Positions 1 through 11,699 of a stretch of DNA of 64,000 bases are shown one piece after another; position 1 is the first letter of the stretch, and every line of letters starts with the position of its first letter. Made by a program: the position numbers and the translations under genes. The notes under the pieces are model-generated. The model searched no databases. It was not told the origin of the DNA and was given only the letters and a program-made list of their open reading frames with translations. Source of the stretch: Hevea brasiliensis. Taxonomy: Eukaryota > Streptophyta > Magnoliopsida > Malpighiales > Euphorbiaceae. The stretch covers positions 8,852,594 to 8,916,593 of the forward strand of contig NC_079502.1 of the NCBI RefSeq assembly GCF_030052815.1, given 5' to 3'.

Positions 1-779
1 CTAGGAATGCCCTGATTCAATTCTTGGTGGCTCAGAATTGAATCCCTTAGAAAATCCATGATCATACCATATTTCTGCTTATCCATGAATGCATGAGATG
101 TATGGGAATGTATGCAATTATATGATATATGCATGCTAAATGGATAATGTGCAAAGTGAGACCTTAATAGTAAATAGAATGACCATAAAATCTTCCAAAC
201 AAATGATTAAGTTGGAAATGCTATAATTAAAGTAATTATAACATAGGCCCTCCATTGGGGCAATTATTTTAAGAAATTTTAAATAGTTGCATGAGATGCG
301 ATTAATTTAAGAGATTTTCTTAAGAATAATTGTTAAGCATGAATGTTGTAAATATGTAAATGGTTTGGTGGCCAATATTGGATGTACTGAGGACATTAAA
401 ATTATTTGCATAATTCGGCTCAATGGGATCAACTTAACTAATGCAAGATAAGTCAATATTGGATGTACACAGATTTTGAGCATTAGGGGCTAGCAAAAGT
501 TGAACCTCACATGAGATGTGATGGGCAAGGAGTTGCTCACTTATAGTTTATTGTAATTCCAATAATGGATGTACACGAGGATGATCAATAGAATTATAAG
601 AATTCAATCACCCAGAAATCCATCAACTAGGATTTCCGTTTTCTACTTTGGAAGTGTAGGATTAGCTAAGTTAGTGGGAGGACCAATTTGATTAAAAGAC
701 CATAATCATTTTGGTTAATTACATGATACATTTACTAATTAATCTGGTTATTTTACTGCAGTTAATTTTACGATAATAA
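1..779 (+). other. probable 5' leader of the decayed copia element
   Basis: No convincing coding sequence is present. The stretch lies directly upstream of copia gag-like sequence and contains three imperfect copies of a 14-base motif (aatattggatgtac at 374-387 and 455-468; aataatggatgtac at 561-574). I read it as the untranslated leader of the copia element. Its 5' LTR and primer-binding site would lie left of the window. This is inference from position. Confidence 0.45.
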
Positions 780-1640
780 TGAGCACAGAACAACCACCAC
801 CATCAATATCCTTGCAAGCATACTTGATCACAATAGGTTGTGAGGACCTAATCTCTCGATTGGCTAAGAAATTTGAAACTTGTCTTGAACCTTGAACATA
901 TAGGATATGTTCTAGATTCAAATGTTCTGGTCCCTTACCTCCGGAGGCCACACAAGAGGAACATGAAACTTTTGACAAGTAGAAGGAGCATGATATGAGA
1001 GCTAAGTGTTACATGTTCGCTTCCATGAGTAATGAGTTCTGAGCGACATGAAAACTTGCGAGTGCAAGTGAGATCCTCCTTCACCTACAAGAGTTGTATG
1101 GTGAGCACAGTAGGAATGCTAGGTATGAGATATCTGGCGGTATTCGCATGAGGATGTCGAGGAATGAGAATGTTGGGGATCATGTCCACAAGATGATTCG
1201 GTGATTGGCGGTTGGAATATCTTGACTTCAACATGGATTTCCAACTACAAAGCGGATTTGATCCTTGATCCCTTCCTGAGTCTTTTTTGAATTTTATGAC
1301 AAATTTCCATATGACTAAAAAGTAATGCACCATACCTCAATAACTCAACATGCTGGTAATTGACCAAAACAATAAGCAAGGCACTAAATAAAAAAAGGTA
1401 GCTATGATTGCATCTTCTACTCATGGAAAGTCAAAAAATAAGAAGGGCAATAAGAAAAAGAAACCTCAGATTCCTGGTCATTCCAAGAAAATAGCTAAGC
1501 AGAAAGGAAGACTAAAGTGACAAAGGCAAGAAAGTGTTTCCACTTTGCCAGCAGAAAGTGTTTCCATTGCGATGAAAGTGTTTCCAACGGCGATATAGCA
1601 ATCTAATTGAATGCAATGCCATGGTGAAAACCAACACAAG
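780..1640 (+). pseudogene. Ty1/copia gag remnant
   Basis: From the ATG at 780, the reading frame gives a capsid-like start followed by a stop at about codon 39. Further matching pieces follow in other frames to about 1400, including a stretch around 970-1200 with the helical, charged pattern of copia UBN2-type capsids. A lysine-rich segment at 1430-1540 precedes a short Cys/His scrap near 1540-1570 that may be what is left of the CCHC zinc knuckle. Gag would package element RNA in cytoplasmic particles. At least three in-frame stops and frame changes make this non-functional. The protease that should follow is missing: sequence jumps from the knuckle region to the pre-integrase region at about 1690, which suggests an internal deletion. 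Confidence 0.6.
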
Positions 1641-1689
1641 TTCAAAATATATTTAGCACTTAAGGTTATGTCATGTTGCAGAAGATAGG

Positions 1690-2640
1690 ATTGCAAAACT
1701 GGAGAAAATGGGGATTCTATCCTCATTGGGCTCTGAGCCTACTCTAACTTGTGAATCTTGCCTTCAGGGCAAAATGACTAGATCACCCTTTGTTGGACAA
1801 GGGCTAAGAGTTGAAAATATTTTGGAACTAATACATAGTGATGTATGTAGTCAGTTTAAAGAAATGGCTAGAGGGCTTGCATTATTTTATTACCTTTCTT
1901 GATGATAAATCTAGGTTTTGTTATTTGTATTTGATGAAATTCAAAGATGAATATTTTGAAAAGTTCAAAGAATTTAAATGCAGTAGAAAATCAAAGCGGA
2001 AAAATATTAAAGCTCTTTGATCGGATCGTGGAGGTGAATATTTGAGTCTTGAATTTGATGAATACTTGAGAGAGCATGGCATTGTTTCTCGGTGACTCCT
2101 CGAGGCATACGGTGAATGGTGTATCTGAAGGAGAAATCGTACCCTATTGGATATGGTGCGTAGTATGATGAGCTATCTTGATATGCCAATCTCCTTTTGA
2201 GGATTTGCATTAGAATCGACTTTATATATTGCGAATAGGATTCCATCAAAATCAGTTTCTTCCACACCTTATGAGATATGGCATGGAAGAAAACCAAGTC
2301 TTAAGCATGTTAAGATTTGGGGTTGTCCAGCTTATATCAAAAAGCTGAACACTGGTAAATTGGAGACCAGATCAGAAAAAGGTCAATTTGTTGGATATCC
2401 AAAAGATAGTTTTAGATATTATTTTTATTTGCCTACTTCACAAAAGGTTGTGATAAGTAGAGATGCCACATTTCTTGAACAACAGTTTGTTCAAGACGGA
2501 GGCAAAGGAAGGCAAATAGAGTTAGAATTGGAGAATTCTGACCAACCAACAGATCAGATGGATATAAATCCATCTAGTCAACCTATACCCATTGATGAAA
2601 CATCTATAGCTGTTCCTCGTAGAACAACCGAGGTATCTCA
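1690..2640 (+). pseudogene. Ty1/copia GAG-pre-integrase and integrase remnant
   Basis: The segment at 1702-1830 encodes the pre-integrase zinc-binding pattern ending in CESCLQGKMTRSPF, followed by a histidine-containing segment leading to the first catalytic Asp (IHSDVCSQF). The integrase core continues in shifting frames at 1838-2300, with recognisable copia pieces such as FLDDKSRFCYLYLMK and, near 2225-2300, the segment before the conserved PYEIWHGRKPS-like block. The C-terminal part (2360-2640) keeps the GQFVGYPKDS-like motif. The enzyme would join element cDNA to host DNA in the nucleus. It is broken by several frameshifts and stops (for example near 1900, 2018 and 2095). Confidence 0.72.
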
Positions 2641-2646
2641 CCCACG

Positions 2647-3530
2647 GTGAGATATGGTTTTCTTCATGAAGAAGAACAAGAGTTGTCTACTCATGGAGAA
2701 GTAGATCATGGGGATGATCCACTTACCTATGAAGAAGCTATATCAGATATAGACTCTTCAAAATGGATTGATGCTATGAAATCCGAGATTGATTCCATGT
2801 ATAAGAATCAAGTTTGGGATCTTGCTGACCCACCTGAAGGTATTATACCTATTGGGAACAAATGGGTTTTCAAGAAGAAAATTGGTTCTGATGGAAAGGT
2901 AGAGACCTATAAGGCAAGGCTAGTAGCGAAAGGGTTTCGCCAAAGGCAAGGAGTAGACTATGAGGAGACTTTCTACTTTGTTGCCATGCTTAAATCAATT
3001 AGGATTTTATTAGCAATAGCTGCATACTATGATTATGAGATTTGGCGGATGGATGTCAAAGCGACTTTCTCAATGGATACATTGAAGAAAACATTTTCAT
3101 GGAACAACCTAAGGGATTTGAATCCCAAGATGGTTCCAAAGTATACAAGCTAAAGCGATCCATTTATGGGTTGAAACAAGCTTCAAGGAGTTGGAACATC
3201 CGTTTTGATGAAGCCATTAAATCTTTTGGTTTTATCAAAAATGAGGATGAGCCATGTGTATATAAGAAGGTTAGTGAGTGCTATCACTTTCCTTGTCTTA
3301 TATGTGGATGACATCTTTGTTGATGGGTAATGATACGGTATGTTGGACTATAAAGGTATGGTTGTCAAATACATTCTCCATGAAAGACTTAGGGGAGGCA
3401 ACCTATATTCTTGGGATTCGCATCTATAGAGATAGAGCGAAACAAATATTTGGTTTATCCCAAAGTCTATACTTGGAAAAGGTGTTAAAAGGTTTAACAT
3501 GCTTGATTCCAAGAGAGGATTGTTACCAGT
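2647..3530 (+). pseudogene. Ty1/copia reverse transcriptase remnant
   Basis: The ORF from 2647 begins with the copia RT lead-in (ISDIDSSKWIDAMKSEID), then NKWVFKKKIGSDGKVETYKARLVAKGF, and reaches the first catalytic Asp in RMDVKATF near 3045-3070. A frame change there moves the sequence into the next ORF, which carries the KLKRSIYGLKQASRSWN block at about 3150-3200. The catalytic Tyr-Val-Asp-Asp lies at 3301-3312 in yet another frame. The thumb follows to about 3530. All core RT blocks are present in order, but at least two frameshifts prevent a continuous protein. It would copy element RNA to DNA inside particles. Confidence 0.82.
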
Positions 3531-4080
3531 GAGACATGGTATCCACCTTTCTAAAGAGATGTCTCCAAAGACACACGAAGAAAGAGATAAGATGGCGAGG
3601 ATTCCATATGCTTGGCTATTGGAAGTTTAATATATGCAATGTTGTGTACTAGGCGGATATCGCATATCTTTATTAGTTTGACTAGCGGTATCAATCCAAT
3701 CGAGTTTGGAACAACTGGATAGTTATCGAGAATATCCTTAAGTACTTGAGAAGAACTAAGGATTTATTCTTGATTTATGGAAGTGGAGACTTGCAATTGG
3801 ATGGTTATCGATTACGATTTCCAATCGGATATCGATAATAGAAAGTCTACCTCACGGATATGTGTTCATTTGTAATGGAGGTGCGATCGGTTGGAAGAGT
3901 TCCAAGCGAGCACGCATTGCAGATTCCACTCTGGTGAGTATATTCTTTGCATTAGATCTTGCAAAGGAAATGTTTGGATAAAGAAGTTCATGTGAGAACT
4001 TACAGTAGTTCCTTCCATTGAGTCGATGGTTCCACTGCCTTTGTGACAATAATGGAGCGACCATCTGAGCTAAGGAACTA
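3531..4080 (+). pseudogene. Ty1/copia RNase H remnant
   Basis: Downstream of RT, short matches to the copia RNase H region occur in different frames: a segment reading like YASAVGSLMYAMLCTRPDI is heavily altered around 3590-3660, and there are pieces of the region before the C-terminal KHI helix up to 4080. No complete ORF survives. The assignment rests mainly on position between RT and the polypurine tract. Confidence 0.5.
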
Positions 4081-4277
4081 AGGTCTCACCAAAATTCAAA
4101 CACATAGAAAGGCACTATCACATTATCGGAGATATAGTTGGGCAAGGCGATATAGTCATGCGGAAAAATAACATCGGTGAAAAATTCATGATCCATTCAC
4201 TAAGCCTTTGTCACAAGCTCAGTTAGTGACATCTTGAGAAGATGGGTCTAAGGTATTGTAATGAATGGCTCTAGTGC

Positions 4278-4288
4278 TAGTGGGAGAT
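4278..4288 (+). promoter_or_regulatory. copia polypurine tract
   Basis: A purine-rich stretch (agtgggagat) sits immediately before the LTR start at 4289. This is the expected position and composition of the primer for plus-strand DNA synthesis. Confidence 0.7.
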
Positions 4289-6382
4289 TGTTAGTAGTAT
4301 GCCCTAGAGCATATCATTTAGTATGTATCTTGTACATAATTTTATTAATAAAAGGCATTTCCACTTTTCCGTTTACATAATATATTTATGTGTAATAGAA
4401 AAGGTCCATTGATATTTTGTTAGAAATATTATTCTTAAGTTATTAAGAATATGAGTGACAATATTTCTAGCACAAAGTATCATAAATAGGTTCACAATCG
4501 AGGATACTTCATAATAAGGACATGACTTATCCGGAAAGATTGTATTCATGTTTGTTCCCAAGTTATTTATATGAGATATAAATAAGATGGAATGGTGAGT
4601 CTCATGCCATATAACAAACATGATAGGCACTTATAAATGATAAGTAGTAGGCCGAACCGGTGACACTTATGACAAGCACATGGAGTTTACTCTTGTCAAT
4701 GTTTTGTCATAAATCATATCGATGCATATAATCTTTAGACACTGAGATAACAGTTATCTTGTATATAGGTAGTTTGAGTTTGATACTGCTTTCATACTTG
4801 TACTGTGTATGGGTATATGGGCATGTGTTGGCTCCTACTAGTTATATATGGAGGTAGGTGTTGATCAAGATGGAATCTGTTCCTCTAAGTAAATAGAGAT
4901 AAAATCCTATGTTCATTTAATTGTTCTTGATGTTTCAAGTTCCTGGCCAGGACAGATAGATTTATTCAGAAAAGAGTTTCTGATGAGAAAATCTTTTAAT
5001 CAGAAGCTGGAATTAAAAGAGAACATAATATTCATAACAAATGGAGTTTGACATAAACCATGACTCCGGCTTGAGTTGGGATTTTGAAGCAGAGAGATTC
5101 TAGTGCATGGTTAGATATGATTATAGGTTCATTTAAGGTAAATCTTATTAATAATTGGGTGGCCATGGCTTGCTATGCTAGGTGTTAACCATGGTCTATG
5201 AGGTTCATAAAATGATTTAGAGAATCATTTATGGTAAGAAAGAGTTCGATGATATTAAGAGTTGATATCATGTCTCATTGCCAATTAGTGATGAGCCTAG
5301 TAAGTCACACACATACACAAGTTATCACCTATTTAAATATGATTTAATTAATTAATTAAAGAGTTTAATTGATTAATTAAATAGATTTAGTTTGATAAAA
5401 TTGCAAAGTCCTAGCATGACTTGAAACCAAATCTAGATTATTGGATGTGTAGTATAAATTAAATTTATATTTAAAGTGTTTAAATATGAATTTAATTGAT
5501 GAAAATTAATTAATAGAGATTAATTAATTAATTTATATTTGATATAAATTAATTAGAAGAAGAAAATAATTATTTTGGGTTAAGAACTCAAAATTAAGAC
5601 ACGAGGGCATTTTGGTCATTTCGCGATTGTGACACGTGGCACCATGAGATGGTGACACATGGCATAACACATAAGCTTGGCAAATATTTTTTAATCATGT
5701 AAGATGATTAAAATCAAGATTAAATATAGGTTTGACACTTGGCACAATGTGATTGGGTCACTTAAACCTAGAGCTAATCAAAAGGTGACATGTGGCTAGG
5801 GTTTAATGTGTTAACCTAGCTATTTAAGTGTGGTTATGAATTGAAAACATAACCAGCAGCCTCTCCTCTCAATTGTCACGCCACTTTGAGCCTCTCCAGC
5901 CATTCTTCTTCATCTCTCATCAATTCAAAGAGATTAGCCATCAATCTCTTGAATTAAGAACACTAGAAATTGTTTCTAGTGTCTGTTTATCTCTAATCTC
6001 TTAAAAGGCAGAACTTGAATTTCTAATTAATAGAAAAGGCTTTAGAAGCTGTTCAAGGGCTGCCATAGGTGTTCTTGGTGTGGACAAGCTAGAGGACAAC
6101 ATCTGGTGTCACGAAGGCGAATCTCAAAGCGCGAGACATTTGACACATCAAGAGGTTAGTGTAATCGTTCTTGATTTAATCTAGGGTTCTAAAATTAATC
6201 GATTAATTTTAAAATCTTAAATAGCAAATACAGATCCAAAAACATATTAAAGAGTTTTAATATGTTGTTTATCATTGAAATCAAATAGATAAAAATAAAT
6301 CTTGCATGGTGCATGTGACCCTAGTTGAAAATTTTTGAATTCAATGTTATAATATTGTGTTTTTCAAGCTTAAGTTCCTTAA
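4289..6382 (+). repeat. 3' LTR of copia element
   Basis: It starts TGTTAGTAGTATG directly after the polypurine tract. Its first 47 bases are identical to 63954-64000, where another copy of this LTR begins inside a gypsy LTR. The right boundary is set where gypsy LTR sequence resumes, preceded by the duplicated taagg. Length is about 2.09 kb, long for copia, and the right end (cttaa) does not show the canonical CA, so that boundary is uncertain by a base or so. A promoter-like region with ctatttaag at about 5820 and a pyrimidine-rich stretch follows at 5855-5935. Confidence 0.8.
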
Positions 6383-6387
6383 TAAGG
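6383..6387. repeat. copia target-site duplication, right copy
   Basis: The bases taagg follow the LTR. The same five bases precede the copia LTR start at the other end of the window (63949-63953). In the intact gypsy LTR at 51195-51210 these bases occur once within cataaggagag. Confidence 0.75.
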
Positions 6388-7631
6388 AGAGTGCATAACT
6401 TATGAAGATTCACGCACCCCTTATGCAATCTCACGGAATTGTGCATAACCTATCGCTGGTCATGCGATTTCGCATAAGTGAACCGAGAAACCAGAAACTT
6501 GCATAAGGGACTGCATTACTTATGCAGTCCCACAAAGACTTCATTAATGAGCTGTCAGAAGATTGCCTCAGAAAATCTCACCTAAAACACACCATTTTAG
6601 GGCTTCATGTCAGAAAAAGCTATAAAAAGGACCCTTATCCCATTTTAGAAGAAGAAAAGGAAGAAAAGGGAAAGGAGTAAGCAGCAGCTGAAGGGTCACA
6701 AACACCTCCCACACCATTTCCAATCGATTTGGAGATTTCTTTCTTTTCTTACATTTTCCTACACTTCTAGTGTTGAGCTTTTGTTTCTTAGTTTAGATTA
6801 AAGCTTTATTTCCATATAAATTCAGAATATATTGTAAATATTATGGATAGTAAGTAGTTTACTTAGATTCTGAAGTAAGGGATGTAATATTTGAAATATT
6901 TTGTGGATTTTGATTGGGTAATCCATATTTTGTGGTCTTAATGAGTTTTATTCATTTCTTGTGTGCTTAATGACATGCTTAGTGTAGGATCCCATTAAGT
7001 GATGTTCTTAATCCATGGTTGAGGCACCGAAAGGAGAAGGCCTTGTGATAGATAATCAAGAAATTGGACTTAATTAACTTAGATCTAGAAATAGACTAAG
7101 GATTAAGAGGATTCACAGATTAATTAAAGAACCTAATGGGTCTTAATTAACTCTAACTCCACAGTAGGATTAGATTGATTAAGGCACTCTTTGTCTCACT
7201 CGAAAGGGTATTCAAAGGATTTAAGAATTAATCTCCTTAAAACTCGTAAGTTCCACAAGATTGGATAACCAATTTAAAAATCCCAAAATAGCTTGAATAT
7301 GAAATCCCGAACTCCGGAATCGCCTTTTCATCATTGTTAATTTTTAATTGAATTTAATTGCTTGCCATTTTAATTTTGCCATATTTCAACTTGCTTATTT
7401 CAATTTGATGCAATTTTAGTTTTAATCATTACATTGTCAAATAGATTATTAATTTTGCACATATAGATTTCATACTCCAATACCCATCAATTTGTTGCTT
7501 TAATCTCAAAAATAATTCAATTTAGTCAACTTTTTATATCAAAAATTCAATCATTAACACAACTCCTCGTGGGAACGATATCTTTTCTATATTACTTGTA
7601 CGACCCGTGCACTTGCGGTTGGGCCACATCA
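6383..7631 (+). repeat. right part of an Athila-like gypsy LTR, interrupted by copia
   Basis: It aligns over its whole length with 51200-52460 (5' LTR of the gypsy element) and with 19500-20833 (solo LTR). It ends in the same gggccacatca followed by aatat, the target duplication also found at 50855-50859. By eye the first ~200 bases differ from the 5' LTR at roughly 8%, the rest at about 2%. The left part of an LTR cut at the same point is at 63607-63953. Confidence 0.88.
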
Positions 7632-8340
7632 AATATTGACTATGAAAACAAATATTCTAAAAAATTAAAAAAAAAATTGTATCTTTGTATAGATTGTATT
7701 TATTTTTCAATTTTTTATTTATTTGCAAAGTTATTTTTTATAATTGTGAAAAAAATTTTATACTTTTTAAATATTTTTAATTATAACTATTTCATAAAAA
7801 AAATTTTATGCACTTTAATTATTTTTACACATATCTTAATATAAATATTTAATCTAATAATTATTAAATTTATATTCATATAAATTTAAATATATATTAG
7901 ATGTACTAAAAAATATATATATATATATACACAAAATTGTGCGTGAACTGAACCCTGGACATGTTATAATTTTCCATTGATATTTAGGTGTAAAAAATTA
8001 ATGTATTGGTTGCATGTGATCTGAACTCTGAACACGTAATAATTATCCATAGGAGATCGATTGGAAGGTTGGTCGGTAGGTATAACCAAATGAATTAACG
8101 TCAAGCATGAAAACTACTAAATTATTTGCTGACCATTAGTATTCCATAGAGTAATGCGTACGCAAGATTTAATATTGAAAAGAATTAAAATTTAAATATT
8201 CATATAATTATAATAGATTGATTATGTTTTATTCATCATAAACTTATTTTATATTATGAAAAAATAGTCACTTAATTTTTTTTTTTATAGCAATTCATCA
8301 CTTATAAGTTGAAGCATATAAAAGTATAAATTCATTTAGG
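7632..8340. repeat. repeat A, right half (copy split by gypsy)
   Basis: It aligns almost base for base with 41224-41965 and then diverges at about 8340. It begins with the gypsy target duplication aatat. The internal TA microsatellite is short here (about 7914-7930) and long in the other copy. No coding capacity was recognised. The family of A is unknown. Confidence 0.8.
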
Positions 8341-8530
8341 CATTCATCACTATTAAAATATTTTCATTTTCTTAAAAGCATTTTGAATACTTCAAACACA
8401 CATACATGAATATATTTTTACATCTTATCGCCACTCTCTTGTTAGTAAAGTTTTAATTTTCACTACGATATTCCGTCAGTAACAGATATTCTGACATAAA
8501 AAAATGACAGGTATTACAAAAAGTCTTATC

Positions 8531-8857
8531 CTAAATTATATCCCTTTTATTTAGACCTGTAATCAATAGGTCATCTGCATACACTAACAAAGCAAAAAAA
8601 GAATCATTTGAGCCCTTTGTAAATAAGTAATTATCATGCATAGATTGCTTGAACCCGTACTGATGTAACTTAGAAGTGAGCTCCTTATTCCATTTTCTTT
8701 CAGCTTGTTTCAAACCATTAAGGATTTGATAAACTTGCATACTTTTGTTTTGTTTTGTGATAGCCCTCTGTAGGTCTCATGTAGAGCTCTTTATCTATAT
8801 GACCAAGTAGATAAGAATTATTTACTGACAATTAATTTGATGGAAAGCTATTGTTTT
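8531..8857 (-). pseudogene. Ty1/copia reverse transcriptase remnant, part 2
   Basis: On the minus strand, 8850-8760 encodes the block around the first RT catalytic region (YLLGHIDKELYMRPTEGY-like). The ORF at 8740-8531 carries GLKQAERKWN and the catalytic Tyr-Ala-Asp-Asp in VYADDLLITG near 8570-8582. The N-terminal half of the same RT resumes at 10702, on the other side of the 1.84-kb insertion. In-frame stops are present. Confidence 0.82.
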
Positions 8858-9612
8858 TGTTGTACACTAAGAAAGCATGTAAACTACAAAGAAATAATGC
8901 AAACACACAAAATACTAATATTTATGTAGTTTACCCTCTTCACATAGATCTACATCCATGGGCATGCCATCTTCTACTATCTTTAAACAAATCAATCAAT
9001 TGCAAGCTTTAAGCTATGCAATCTATTAACCTAATTACACCAAAGAAAACTCTCATTACATCTCATAGGAAATACATTAGTTAGTCCCTCAGTCTCCTCT
9101 AGATATAACCTAATATATTTACTACTTTAACTACTACACCACAAATGGTGTCTTTAACTACATGGGGAGCCCTTTCATCAATGGACAAGAATGAATTCCT
9201 TTTGAATTCTACATCCTTTATTCACCTTAGGATGAAGCCCCTTTCTCTCTATGGGACTATAATGGGCAAAAGCTCCTCATCAATGGGCATAGCCAAATCT
9301 CAGTAATTAGTAAAGCCCCCCTCTATAATAGTCCATAACCCCACTCCATGAGCTAAAAACCAATTTCTTTAATGGATGAAGCCACTCTTCATGAGCTAAG
9401 CTAAATAATTTTTCCATAATACTCTTATTTATAGTTTTAATCCCCTCAATTCTATTCTAATTAGGAGTCTTACTTAATTTAGGAATACCACTAAAATAAG
9501 ACTTCTACTCTTTATAGGAAATATACTTTTAACCTATTGAGGAATATTTCTCCCACTTAAATTAGGAAAATATCTTTCAAATCAACTAGGATTTTGGGTT
9601 ATAAATCTAATA
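8858..9612 (-). repeat. LTR of the TRIM-like element (3' LTR in its own orientation)
   Basis: A direct repeat of 9941-10696. It begins TGTTGTACAC and ends ctaata, where the partner ends ctagca, so the outer CA of this internal edge has mutated. Divergence between the two LTRs is visible by eye throughout (substitutions and small indels), so the insertion is not recent. Confidence 0.85.
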
Positions 9613-9927
9613 ATCTCTACCTTGACATAAAATTCATCAACCATTGCATACTTCAAATTCTTAGGTGTCTTCAATCATTAAATCTCTATGCTTGAGCATG
9701 AACCCTTCAAATCATCAATCTTTTCAATCTTGGTTTAGGTGTAAATTCGTTTTCTTAAAAAAAAAAAAAAATTCTTCACATCATCAATTATCTTGATTTT
9801 GCATCAAGAGCTCCACCTTAATTTTAACTTTCCACTACCGTAAGCTTGAATCTTTTATGTTATGTGTATGACTTCTACATGTTGCAGGAGCTCTACCTTC
9901 AACCAAACTCACTAAGAACATCCCATT

Positions 9928-9940
9928 ATCTGATACCAAT
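9928..9940 (-). promoter_or_regulatory. primer-binding site of the TRIM-like element
   Basis: The plus strand reads atctgataccaat directly before the LTR at 9941. The complement ATTGGTATCAGAT matches the common plant primer site for initiator tRNA-Met (TGGTATCAGAGC type). Confidence 0.75.
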
Positions 9941-10696
9941 TGTTGTGCATCACGAAAGCATATAAACTATAAAGAAATAAAGCAAACACACAAAATATCA
10001 ATATTTATGCGGTTTACCCTCTTCATATAGGGCTATATCCATAAGTATGCCATCTTCTACTATCTTCAAATAAATCATTCAATTATAAGCTCTAAGTTAC
10101 ACTACCCATTAATCAAATTATACCAAAGAAAACTCTCACTACATCTCATAATAAATACATTAGTTAGTCCTCTCAGTCTCCTATATACATAACCTAATAT
10201 ATTTAGTACTTTAACTACTACACCATAAAGGGTGTCTTCAACTACATGGAGAGCCCTTTCACCAATAGATAAGAATTTATTTCTCTTGAATTCTATGTCC
10301 TTTCTCCACTTTAGGCTGAAGCATATTTTCCTCCATGGGATTGCAATGGGCAAGTTCCTCTCATCAATGGGAATAGCCAAATCCTCATCATTTGGCAAAG
10401 CCCCCTTTTATAATGAGCGGCAATCTCACTCTATGAGCTAAAAGCCACTTTCTTCAATGGGCAAAGTCACTCTTTATGGGCTAAGCTAAATAATCATTCC
10501 ACAATACTTCTATTTATAGAGTTAATCCCCTCAATCCTAATCTAATTAGGAGCCCAATCAATTTAGGAAAAACACTAAAATAAGAGTTCTACCCTATATA
10601 GGAAATATACCTCCATCCTATTGAGGAATATTTATTCCACTCAAATTAGGAAAAGGTCTTCCAAATCAACTAGAATTTTGGGTTATAAATCTAGCA
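9941..10696 (-). repeat. LTR of the TRIM-like element (5' LTR in its own orientation)
   Basis: It starts TGTTGTGCATCACG and ends TCTAGCA on the plus strand, so it has TG...CA termini on both strands, and is followed by the target duplication gtttt at 10697-10701. Confidence 0.87.
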
Positions 10697-11665
10697 GTTT
10701 TGCTACTGCAATAGCTAAAAATAATTTGACTAATATTGTTTTAGCAACAAGAGAGAAACTTGCAATATAATCTAGGCCAAACAATTAGTTATAACCCTTA
10801 GCCAATAACCTAGCTTTATACCTTTCTATTGTTCCATTTGGATTTCATTTCACCCTATATGCCCATTTTGAATTTGTTGCTTTCTTCCTTACAGGTAAAC
10901 AAGCTAGAATCCATGTGCCATTGGCTTCCACTGCTATAAGTTCTTTATTTATGGCATCTCTCTTAGCGTGATAATAAAAAATTGGTTCATGAATAACTAA
11001 TGCATTAGCCACAAATGACATGTATTGGGGACTAAAAATGGGACTTTGTAAGGTAAAAGAAGGGATAGAGATACCTGATGTATTTGTTGAACCTGATTAA
11101 CTTATGAAAGTACTTGCAGGAAAGTGATTTGAAGGGTCTTCAAATTAGATAGTTGCCATAAAATCTATTAGCCATCCTAGTTTAGAGGTAGGTTAGGTGC
11201 TTCTCCTAGGCTGAGATGGATTGGTTTCAAGTTGAAAAGATTCACTTTGTGGTTGAGATATAGGTAAATAAATTCTGACTGAAATGGACTAAAAAGGATT
11301 ATTGAACTAGTGCAAAAGAATTTATAGTATGAGATGTTGTATGTGGTGAAGGATAGAGAGATGAAAAAGGTGAGTGAAGTTTATGATGTGATAAATCAGG
11401 AGCAGGAAGTGGCAAAAAAGAATTTGAAGTATCTGCAACAGGTTGTTACTAATATGAAAATATGTGTTCTTTGAATATGACATCTCTGGATATGCATATG
11501 ATTTGGGTATATAATTGTAAAATTTTAAAGCTTTATAACTAATAGGGCATCCTAAAAAACACATTTGTGCCTTTGAATAAAACTTTTTCTTATATGGTGA
11601 TATATTTAGGTAATATGTCAAATGCAAAGTTGCTCCTGTATCAATTATCCATTACCTTTTTTTTC
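10697..11665 (-). pseudogene. Ty1/copia pol remnant, part 1 (protease motif, integrase C-terminus, RT start)
   Basis: Read from right to left, 11665-11600 carries the copia protease active-site motif WIIDTGAT. It is joined almost directly to an integrase C-terminal block (CFLGCPISYKALKFYNY) in the ORF at 11627-11322. The linker follows, and at 10990-10702 comes the start of RT (reading like AVEANGTW... and ERYKARLLAKGY) with in-frame stops. The catalytic core of integrase is missing, so the copy has a large internal deletion. The rest of RT lies left of the inserted TRIM-like element, at 8531-8857. Confidence 0.75.
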
Positions 11666-11699
11666 TTTCTTATCATAACTGAAAAAACAATAATAAGGA

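Larger units (their letters stand above)
8858..10696 (-). mobile_element. complete non-autonomous LTR retrotransposon (TRIM-like)
   Basis: Two direct repeats of about 755 bp (8858-9612 and 9941-10696) bound a 328-bp internal segment with no ORF. Read on the minus strand, the LTR starts TGCTAGATTTATAACCC and ends in CAACA, and the primer site ATTGGTATCAGAT adjoins it. This is the usual initiator-tRNA-Met type. A purine run (aaggtagagatt) lies before the left LTR. The insertion is flanked by a perfect 5-bp duplication, gtttt (8853-8857 and 10697-10701), inside a copia RT sequence. It lacks all proteins, so it must have moved using enzymes from another element. Its LTRs are longer than those of classical TRIMs. 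Confidence 0.88.
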
